A stretch of 64,000 nucleotides of DNA from Lentinus brumalis (lineage: Eukaryota > Basidiomycota > Agaricomycetes > Polyporales > Polyporaceae). The stretch spans positions 558,001 through 622,000 of the forward strand of contig MARA01000004.1 in the NCBI GenBank assembly GCA_001792895.1. The letters are read 5' to 3'. The translations under genes and the position numbers were made by a program. Shown one piece after another: positions 56,572 to 64,000 of the stretch. Each line of letters begins with the position of its first letter. The stretch's first letter is position 1. A model generated the notes under the pieces. It was not told the DNA's origin and ran no database searches. It saw only the letters and a list, made by a program, of their open reading frames with translations.

Positions 56572-57774
56572 CTAAGGGTTTCTGAAACCAGACATCGCCT
56601 TCAGCAGATTTGAGGCCGCCGTGTTCCGAGATGTGAAGCTCTCGTGTTTCGGGTACACAGGAGCAGCAGGAGTGGTCATACCGTCAGGAATGAGGGGAAT
56701 GTGCTGACCGACATACTCCCGCGAACCTGGTACGTGTGGGTTCGTCCGCATGTGTGCGACGCCGGGGGTGTCGGCGACCCGGACGTCCACCTTCAGAGCC
56801 ACGGCCTCCATGCCTTCGGGTCGACGGCCAACAGTCTGCGGGACAGTGCGAAGTCGTGCACTGGGGTTCAGACGGAATGTCGTCACTTTGGCTTTGTCGT
56901 CGCCGCGGTGGCCCTTCGCGAGCTTAGAGACCATGCCCGCGGTTTCGGCTACCCAATGTACATCCCGATCTTGAAAGATGTCAGAGAGGACTCGTCCGAC
57001 GTGGGGTTTGGTGGTGTAGAGTGTCTGGATGGGGGATGCGTGTGTGTATGAGAGTCCGGCGAAACGGTGAGGTTGTTGTTCGATGTAGCGAGGACGGGGT
57101 TGGTGGTACTCCTTGTAGGCGTGAGCAGCGAGGAACTCCTTGAAGTCATCACCGGCATTCGTTGCGAGCCTGAAGAGGCTCTGGCTCTCTAGGGAGACCT
57201 TGCGCTTCTTGGCAACAAACTCGAGGAAGGCGGGACGAAGGGTCCTGAGGTAGGCGAGATATCGCTCGAACTCCTTCTCCGACATGGCCTCGAAGTTTGG
57301 CAATGCATGGCTTTTGCCCACCACCTCTTCCGCCTCTCCACTGCTAATCGCGCCCTCCTGTCCTTCATCCGCAGAATCCTGAGCCACGGCGCGGGATGCC
57401 CCCTCCGCCTCCTTGCTCGCGAACTCGGAGTCCACCGGAAAGTCGACCTCCAGACCCACCGAACCGAGTCTCTCAGCCCATGGCGTGGTGGTCCCAATTC
57501 GCGGGGTCACTCCAACCTCGTCCCACATCCTGATCCATCTGTTCTCCGACTCCGCACTGCGCCAGACCGTTTGCTGTTCTCGCGAGTCGACCGCTTGAAC
57601 GATGATGTGTGCGTTCCTCCGGCGGAGCGCGAGGGGACGTTTCAGGCCAAAGTTGCCGCGGGCTGCATGGCCGTCAAAAGTAGTGTAAACCTGGCCAATG
57701 CTGGGGTCATAAGACGCGAATTTAGATCGTCTCAGAAGAGCAGCGAAGCGAGACGGAGGAGGGATGGCCGCCAT
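56572..57774 (-). CDS. MRP51: Mitochondrial 37S ribosomal protein Mrp51
   Basis: Mrp51 is a fungal small-subunit mitoribosomal protein that also acts in translation initiation on mitochondrial mRNAs. A single exon gives 400 residues if translation starts at MAAIPPPSRFAALLRRSKF (57774); an upstream in-frame ATG at 57912 would add 46 residues that do not resemble the family. The conserved block is FASYDPSIGQVYTTFDGH with ARGNFGLKRPLALRRRN, then WIRMWDEVGVTPRIG. The N-terminus is basic and suited to mitochondrial import. The C-terminus includes KVTTFRLNPSARLRTVPQ and MRTNPHVPGSREYVGQH. The stop is only 50 bases past the end of the convergent UBA-like gene, so their 3' ends overlap or abut. Confidence 0.92.
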   Translation of the reverse strand: MAAIPPPSRFAALLRRSKFASYDPSIGQVYTTFDGHAARGNFGLKRPLALRRRNAHIIVQAVDSREQQTVWRSAESENRWIRMWDEVGVTPRIGTTTPWAERLGSVGLEVDFPVDSEFASKEAEGASRAVAQDSADEGQEGAISSGEAEEVVGKSHALPNFEAMSEKEFERYLAYLRTLRPAFLEFVAKKRKVSLESQSLFRLATNAGDDFKEFLAAHAYKEYHQPRPRYIEQQPHRFAGLSYTHASPIQTLYTTKPHVGRVLSDIFQDRDVHWVAETAGMVSKLAKGHRGDDKAKVTTFRLNPSARLRTVPQTVGRRPEGMEAVALKVDVRVADTPGVAHMRTNPHVPGSREYVGQHIPLIPDGMTTPAAPVYPKHESFTSRNTAASNLLKAMSGFRNP

Positions 57775-58875
57775 GAAGGCTTTTGGAGGTGCGTGACATG
57801 AACGAGCGCCTGCAAACGCGGTAGCTGGCGGACTTTGTGCAGTTCTGTCGCCGCTACGGCAAACGCCGGGAGGGCTATATATGAGGTCGGCGCTCGGGAC
57901 TGCACTCAACAAAAACCACCGACGTCAAATTGCTGTCCTATCCTTGCTTGCCCTCACAGGCGTTGCTCCCCGTAGGTTGGACGGTCCAGACAAACGTCGA
58001 AGAGGAAGCTGGATGTCTCAAAAACAATCTTTGCTGATCGCTTTTCCCTCTGGTCGAGAGGCTAGGACGCAGGATCACCTGGAGGTCATCTACATTCTTT
58101 ACGCTATGTGTTCGCTGTCACATCGGGATGCGGTCAATATATTTCTGTGAGTCGAACACCTTACTGTCGTGTGGACGGCGGGAACCTGTGACGAAAAACC
58201 TGGTAACATAACGCACCCACATGTGTGTCCCTCTGTCGCGCAACGGTGAACGTCTGCCTGGCTTCTGCCGGGAGGGGTTTGCTGGTGCCGGCATTGTTGG
58301 TCGCACAATCCTTGGCTTGTCCAAGCTCATCCTTTCGTCGGGCGCGCATGGAGAGGTAAAGGCGAGGCTGAGGTTCCCGCCCGTTCATACGGACATGTCA
58401 TCGTCTGTGTTCTTTGCTGATCGTCCTTTCGCAGGAGCTCGTCCGTGCCATGGAAGGACCTGAGCGCACCCGCTTCCTTCCATGCATCGCATTTTCTCGC
58501 GCCTGCGAGCGTTGGTCCCAGGTTACTGTCCGTGTCCGAGTGTAGCACCTCCTGTACACGCTTTGGCAATACATACGATGAAATGCATGACGTCCGGAGT
58601 TGCACGGAGAGACTGGCACGGGCAACAATGTTGAGGAAATTTGATAGAAGCGTGGGCGGCTGTGGAGCGTCGAGAGCCGGCGGGCAGGCGCCTGCGGATG
58701 GGTCGCAATACGGGCGATGCGAGCGTGCGTCGCGCTTCGGTGGTTCGCCTTTTCCCCCATCGTCCACGACGACGACGAGCTCCCCCACGCAGCCAGTCGC
58801 TCCTGACGCTGCCCGCCCTCGCTGGCCCCCTCATCGCTGCCGTCGTCCCCCGCGTCCGGCTCTCTTGGAATACAC
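57775..58875. other. Divergent promoter region
   Basis: About 1.1 kb separates the divergent Mrp51 and nucleotide-sugar transporter starts. Open frames on both strands overlap each other and carry no motif. I interpret it as two promoters and leaders. Confidence 0.55.
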
Positions 58876-60605
58876 ATGGCTGCACATTCATCCTTACCAC
58901 GACGGCCATCTGCCCTCGGCATGTCGGCCCCATCTACCCCAGACTCGGACGTCTACCACAGACCATACCCGACGGTGCGACCCTCCACGGCGTCCTCCGT
59001 CTCGCTCGACGATGCTCCCGGTTCTCCGTCGTCACGCGCAAGTCCACGGCTGACGCCCAAACTCGCACTTTTGGATTCGGCGACTTTACCGTCAATTGCC
59101 TCGCCGTTGAGTGCATCGGGCAATGGGAGTGGCTCGGAGAGCGGTCCGACAGTGTGCGGTCTGCCGTTGAAATACGTGTCGTGAGTATTTGTATCCCTAC
59201 CGTCATGCTGGCAGCTCTCAAAGCGCCGTGATCTCCGTCGTCCCACAGGCTGGTCACGCTCGCAGTACAGAATGCGGCCCTGTCGATCGTCATGCACTAT
59301 TCGCGAGTGTCCGCACCCGCTGCGCAATCCTACTCGCCGGCAACCGCGGTCCTCCTGAACGAGCTGCTGAAGGGCTCGATATCGTTCGTGATTGCGTTCC
59401 TGCGCGTGGCGTACGCGTCCGACGCACCGGGGCTCGGCGTGGCAGGCTGGTTCTTCGCACTCCGGCGGGTCTGCCAGGAGGTATTCAGCGTGGACTGCTG
59501 GAAGCTTTCCATTCCTGCGCTGCTCTATGTCATCCAGAACTCGCTCCAATTCGTGGCGATCAGTAACTTGCCCGTCGCCACGTTCCAGGTGACATACCAG
59601 ATGAAGATCCTCACCACCGCTGCCTTTTCCGTCGCGCTACTCCGGAAGAGGCTGTCCTCCTCCAAGTGGATCTCCCTCTTCTTCCTGGCCATCGGTGTCG
59701 GCATCGTCCAGCTCCAGACGGCCAGCACTCGGCACGTACCCGCGAACACCCCGGTCGGTAGCGCGCACGACTCCGCGCCGCTGCACATCCACATCATGAG
59801 CCCTCTCAAAGGCTTCGGCGCAGTGACCGCGGCTTGCTTCACTTCTGGTCTCGCGGGCGTATATTTCGAGATGGTGCTCAAAAACTCGAAAGCGGATCTT
59901 TGGGTCCGTAATGTGCAGCTATCCTTATTTTCGCTTCCGCCAGCCATCTTCCCCATCTTCTTCGAACCTTACCATCCCGCCCATGGCGGAATTTGGGCCA
60001 ACATGCTCAGGAACTTTGGAGGTTGGGCTTGGGCGACGGTCTCCATTCAAGTGTTTGGTGGCCTTGTCACGGCCATAGTCATCAAGTATTCCGACAACAT
60101 CCTGAAGGGTTTCGCGACGAGTCTGTCCATCGTCCTTTCCTTCTTGGCATCGGTTGTCCTCTTCGGCTTCCGCATCACGCCCTCATTCGTCATTGGCTCG
60201 ACCGTCGTGCTCGTCGCTACGTGGATGTACAACCAACCTCCGGGGAAGGAGCTTGTTTCGATCACAAGCGTCATCCCTGGGAGCAAGGCTGCCACTCCGT
60301 CCTTCCCCGGTACCCCCGTCGGTCCCGACGCGCCGATCCTTGGGCAGTTCCCGTCCGAGAAGAAGGCGTCGCCGTTCGGTAGTCCTCGGGCATTCGCCAG
60401 CGCACTCGGGATGACCAGCGTCGACAAACCGGAAAGCAGTGCTGGTTACTTCGGTGAGACGTTGGACACTTCTCGCTATCTCAGCGCACCGTACGGTTCG
60501 CCCTTCCCGTCCCGGACGCCATCCCCGATCCCTACTCCACTTTATCCTCCTCACGCCGCCCCTTCGAACAGTGCCAGTACGCACAGTGATTCTCGGCGGA
60601 ACTAA
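58876..60605 (+). CDS. Nucleotide-sugar transporter (UDP-galactose/UDP-GlcNAc type, SLC35A)
   Basis: This Golgi membrane antiporter imports a UDP-sugar in exchange for UMP. Two exons (58876-59180 and 59249-60605) give 553 residues. The N-terminal ~100 residues are Ser/Pro-rich and cytosolic. The transporter core has ten helices; signature segments are LVTLAVQNAALSIVMHYSR, NELLKGSISFVIAF, VIQNSLQFVAISNLPVATFQ, VTYQMKILTTAAFSVALL, GLAGVYFEMVLKNS, VTAIVIKYSDNILKGFATS and LFGFRITPSFVIGSTVVL. The YQMKILTTA and SDNILKGFA blocks are standard for the UDP-Gal/CMP-Sia/UDP-GlcNAc branch. The C-terminal ~120 residues are Ser/Pro-rich. Substrate choice cannot be read from sequence alone. Confidence 0.93.
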
Positions 60606-60986
60606 TGTTTTATTGTATACGACCAGCCTAGCTCTCCACTAGCTCACGAGTTTGCACACGATACCCCCCATCTGCAGAGACTCTTGCCGGCACCGTAGAC
60701 ACTGCCTTTCGTTACGAGATCCAGTACATGTTATCCGGCTACATATGGTACGGATAGCAGAGCCCTAGAGTACCATAGTTGGCCTTCTGTATAATGCCGT
60801 TCACCCTTGCTTGACTTGTCAACTGGCGTGATTGCGGCTGCAGTCTCATACCTATACAACATACCCTCGGAGCCACTGGCTGCTGGCATCGGCGAGTCTG
60901 CAATGCAAACGTGATGTCGATCTTGTCATGAGCGCCTGAGCCGTCTTCACTCCGACTTTCTCGCACTGAGCTTGCACGGCACGACC
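60606..60986. other. Intergenic region between tandem genes
   Basis: About 380 bases hold the transporter 3' UTR and the Mdm12 promoter. No gene or element is recognised. Confidence 0.55.
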
Positions 60987-62173
60987 ATGTCCATAGACCT
61001 CGAATGGAATAGGCTCGACTCCTCCTTGGCCTCTACCCTTGTGGACCTCATCAACCGACAACTCGCCAGCACACCACGACCATCGTTCATTGGACCTATC
61101 GAGGTCACGTCGTTTGATTTCGGGACGAACGCGCCTGATGTCGAGCTCGTCGACCTACGAGACATCTACCGGGACTTCCTCGAGGACGACGAAGAGGACG
61201 AAGACGGCGACAATGGCGCGCCGCCGGTCAAGGTGACCGAGTTCTCTGACGACGAAGACTTCGAATGGGTCTCGCGCAAGGCCGTACGCGGGAAGGGCAT
61301 CGGTGAGGACGGGCCCGCATACCACCTCCTCCCCCGCATATGCGCTACGGTATGAGCCCAGGGATGGGCGGCATGGGCATGGGCATGGATATGCTCAATT
61401 CAACGCCATTCCTCCGTTCCCCGCGCGACATCTGGAGCCCCGCGTTCGCAAACCTGGCCGACCTCCGGCCTTCATACCCGTCACCCTCACTATACCTCTC
61501 CGCCATGTCTGCAATATCCGCAGCCGCTCCTGCGACCCTCAGTGCAAAACGCACACCTCCGATGCTCGAACGCACCGTGTCAAACGAGCCGCTTCTGTCC
61601 GAGTCCCCGCCGTCCACCGACCCAGAGCCTCCCGTGCCTACGCCACCCCAGCACCCGAACCTGCAGTCGCACCTGCACATAACATGGCACTCGAACCTCC
61701 GGCTCACGCTGACGACCTCCCTGCTCATCAACTACCCCTCTCCGATGTTCATGTCCCTCCCCATCAAGCTCTCCGTCACCGGCCTCCTCTTCAACGGCGA
61801 GGTCGTCGTCGCATACGAGGGCGAGCGGAAGCGTGTGCACCTCTGCATCGTGGACGAGCTCGATCCGTATGGCCCACTGGGGTGCGACCGCCCAAAGCGC
61901 GACACGCCGTCGTCGGCGGGCACCCCGGTGGAAGCGGAGGACGAGGCGCCCGGGGGAAACGGCGGGGCGAGGGCGGGCAAGCCGCTGCCCATCGGGCAGC
62001 GTCTGCTCCCGACGATTTACATCGAGAGCGAGATTGGGCAGGCGGACAAGCACGTTCTCAAGAACGTCACGCGCGTCGAGCGGTTCATCCAGGACGTGAT
62101 TCGGAAGACAATCGAGGAGGAGCTCGTGTTTCCGAACTTCCAGACATTCGTGTTGGGCGAACAAGATGTATGA
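60987..62173 (+). CDS. MDM12: ERMES complex subunit Mdm12, frame broken once
   Basis: Mdm12 is the cytosolic SMP-domain lipid-transfer subunit of the ER-mitochondria encounter structure. The N-terminus MSIDLEWNRLDSSLASTLV is the textbook Mdm12 start. The SMP domain continues with FIGPIEVTSFDFGTNAPDVE and LVDLRDIYRDFL, then, after a disordered insertion, NLQSHLHITWHSNLRLTLTT, SLLINYPSPMFMSLPIKLSV, TGLLFNGEVVVAYEG and QADKHVLKNVTRVERFIQDV. The insertion between the SMP halves carries a Gly/Met-rich run (GMGGMGMGMDML). The frame is lost in CCC at 61314-61316; one more C would connect GEDGPRIPPPPPHMRYGM. No introns are seen. Confidence 0.88.
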
Positions 62174-62309
62174 TAGATGATGGACAATGCATGTTGGGTT
62201 CTGGCCGCTATAACCACACCCTGTGCTCATGATCATTACGGATACATTGAACGCGAGGCGTTCCACTGATACAATACATGTGTAGTACTACAGGAACCGT
62301 GTAATGGAA
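62174..62309. other. Short convergent intergenic region
   Basis: Only 136 bases lie between the Mdm12 and Elp3 stop codons, so the 3' UTRs probably overlap. Confidence 0.6.
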
Positions 62310-64000
62310 TCACAACAAAGACTTGCTCATGTATGGCCCGTCGAGCTCGTATCCCAGCCGCCGATAGTAGTCTCGAGTTCCGACGCCTGGAACAACCCGT
62401 CAGCTCTAAGGCGGTAGCAAGAATGGAAGCCACATACCTGAAATAACCGCGAGCTTCACACTCCCATGCTCCTCACGCGCGATCCTCTCTGCCTCCTCCA
62501 TCAAGAGCGTCCCGAAGCCCTGCCGAGAGAACGCAGCTTAGCAACTTTGTCCCCGCAACGGCGAATCGTGCAAATATGGCTCATCACGTTGAAACTCACC
62601 TGGTGCTGGAACTTCGTGGGATCGCGCCCATGCACTGGCACGGCCGTGCCGTACACATGCAGCTCTCTGACGATGCTGCATCCACCCTCCTCTCGTCGCA
62701 CCAGCTCCGGCCGGAACGTGCCCTCGTCAGAACACTTCCGCAAGCGCAAGAGGCCGATCAGGATATCCCGCTCCGGATCCTCGTATGACAAGAATGTCTC
62801 CCAGCCTCCGTTCGCAGTATAGTCCCGACGAAGGAGCTCGACGGACTCCGGGCGGACCTTGTGGTGAATCTCGTGTATCTGTCCATCCACCAACACGTAC
62901 GTGGACGCAGGGACGCACGAAAGACGGCATGATTGCGCGATGCGCGAAGTATGCAAGGAGATCCATAGATTGGGTTCGGGCGTAAGGGTGCGGTTAGTGA
63001 GTTGCGCGGATGGAACGTGGTGATTGCGGCAGGACAATGGGGAAATGCGTGAATAAGCATGCAGGTCAGCAGTCAGAATCAAAGACAGACGCGAAGAGGT
63101 TAGAACACCACGTACGCCCACTTCACGGAACCGCACGTCACGGCATTCCGCGCCGAAGTCCTTCATGCGGTTTAACGCCAACTCGCGCAGGTTGCCCGAG
63201 TTTTCGCATCCGCTTGTGACAAGCGGTAGGGGAATGTCTCTGTTCCGGAAATAACAGACGGAAGTCTATCAGTTCCCAATCTGGTCTCCGGGCTGAATTT
63301 TCGTACCTTTGCACCCGATACACGCGTGTCCATGGAGGCACCAGCGCTAGAATCCGTGCAACGACGTCGACGAGAACATTCGGCGTGTAGTTCTTGTACC
63401 GCCCGGTGCGCCAGAGCTCGTACAGGCCCGTCCCTCTGATCACAAGAGTCGGATAGATCTTGAGCCCATCACTCCGGAACGCAGGGTTCTCAAAGTACTC
63501 CTTGAATTGCTCGAGATCACGCTCGACGCCGACATTGGGCAGGTCAGGCATCATGTGGGCCACCACCTTGAAACCCGCATCTTTGGCCAGGTGAAATGAC
63601 TCCGACACCGCACGAACGGTGTGGCCGCGGTTCGTATCACGCGCAACGTCCTCGTACACTGACTGCACGCCGATCTCGAGGCGAGTGCAACCGTACCGAA
63701 GCATCTGACTGTCGGCATGCATGAGTATGACTGTTATCGATGGATCCCAATGAATGGCTTTACCTGAGATGGGGCCGCAGACAGTAGTCAGGCCGCGTTT
63801 CTATCGTAATGCCTATCGCCTTCGACTTGCTCATTTCCGAATAACTGAGAAGGGCGGTCACTGAGCGGGCCTGTCGTAAGTATGCAAGACATGCGGCACG
63901 CACCGGACTGCTTCGTCGACATCCAGTCCGGTAAACCCGGACAACGCGTTGTGGAGTTGGGCAATGAACGCGTTCCTATAGTCTTCCGGCATGCTCATGA
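62310..64000 (-). CDS. ELP3: Elongator complex catalytic subunit Elp3 (5' end outside window)
   Basis: Elp3 carries out acetyl-CoA-dependent carboxymethylation of wobble uridines in tRNA, as part of Elongator. The radical-SAM barrel is visible from the window edge: [20 protein letters not shown], then [67 protein letters not shown] and [18 protein letters not shown]. After the linker come [20 protein letters not shown] and the GNAT acetyltransferase domain ([52 protein letters not shown]). The last residues are [10 protein letters not shown]. The FeS-binding cysteines lie beyond the window. Small introns occur near 63725, 63240, 63110, 62600 and 62440. Confidence 0.95.

Noticed and set aside
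1..64000. CRISPR arrays, prophage, bacterial operons or complete transposons
   Set aside because: The DNA is eukaryotic with spliced genes. No regular direct-repeat array, terminal inverted repeats, LTR pair, reverse transcriptase or transposase motif was seen.

Overview
The window is nuclear DNA from a filamentous basidiomycete, most likely an agaricomycete such as a polypore. The genes lie close together on both strands and are GC-rich. Most introns are 45-75 nt, with GTRNGY donors and YAG acceptors. The set of housekeeping genes is typically fungal: Mif2/CENP-C, ERMES Mdm12, Pns1, Mrp51, Ilv2 and Tyr1. No virus, complete transposon, CRISPR array or bacterial-style operon is visible.

Layout. 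0-4 kb: end of a GT8 glycosyltransferase, then CENP-C. 4.7-8.2 kb: a proline/serine-rich scaffold-like protein (minus). 8.6-13 kb: divergent pair of the TRAMP poly(A) polymerase Trf4/Cid14 and mitochondrial tRNA 2-thiouridylase. 13.5-17 kb: SAPS-family phosphatase partner. 17.2-18.3 kb: FAHD1-like hydrolase. 18.65 kb: intron-containing tRNA-Ala(AGC). 19-22.6 kb: a poorly resolved stretch with an aspartic-protease C-terminal fragment, unassigned exons and a small single-pass membrane protein. 23-25.3 kb: acetolactate synthase. 26.2-28.2 kb: an RHS/Crinkler-like P-loop NTPase. 28.6-30.3 kb: prephenate dehydrogenase. 30.8-33.9 kb: a WD40 protein resembling a TFIIIC subunit, divergent from a zinc-type alcohol dehydrogenase at 34.2 kb. 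36-38.7 kb: Pns1. 39.4 kb: small alpha/beta-barrel protein. 40.4-42.2 kb: AP-2 mu. 43-44.7 kb: SGNH/CE16 esterase. 44.7-49.1 kb: a gene-free stretch before a Zn2Cys6 regulator. 52.2-55.9 kb: UPF1. 56-57.8 kb: small UBA-like protein and Mrp51. 58.9-60.6 kb: nucleotide-sugar transporter. 61-62.2 kb: Mdm12. 62.3 kb to the edge: Elp3.

The genes are unrelated housekeeping functions, not a pathway cluster. Some themes recur: RNA and tRNA metabolism (Trf4, UPF1, thiouridylase, Elp3, TFIIIC-like, tRNA-Ala), mitochondria (thiouridylase, FAHD1, Mrp51, Mdm12, ALS) and amino-acid synthesis (ALS, Tyr1).

The main cross-cutting observation concerns sequence quality. At least eleven coding frames are broken in a way that one extra base would repair, and most breaks sit in short G, C or A runs. 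This looks like uncorrected homopolymer deletion in the assembly, not eleven independent gene losses, and it probably also explains why 19-22.6 kb resists annotation. I found no convincing undescribed multi-gene system. The best leads are the RHS/Crinkler-like NTPase, the unassigned 19-22.6 kb exons, a substituted residue in acetolactate synthase, a substituted catalytic position in the CE16 esterase, and the His-rich tail of the Zn2Cys6 regulator.
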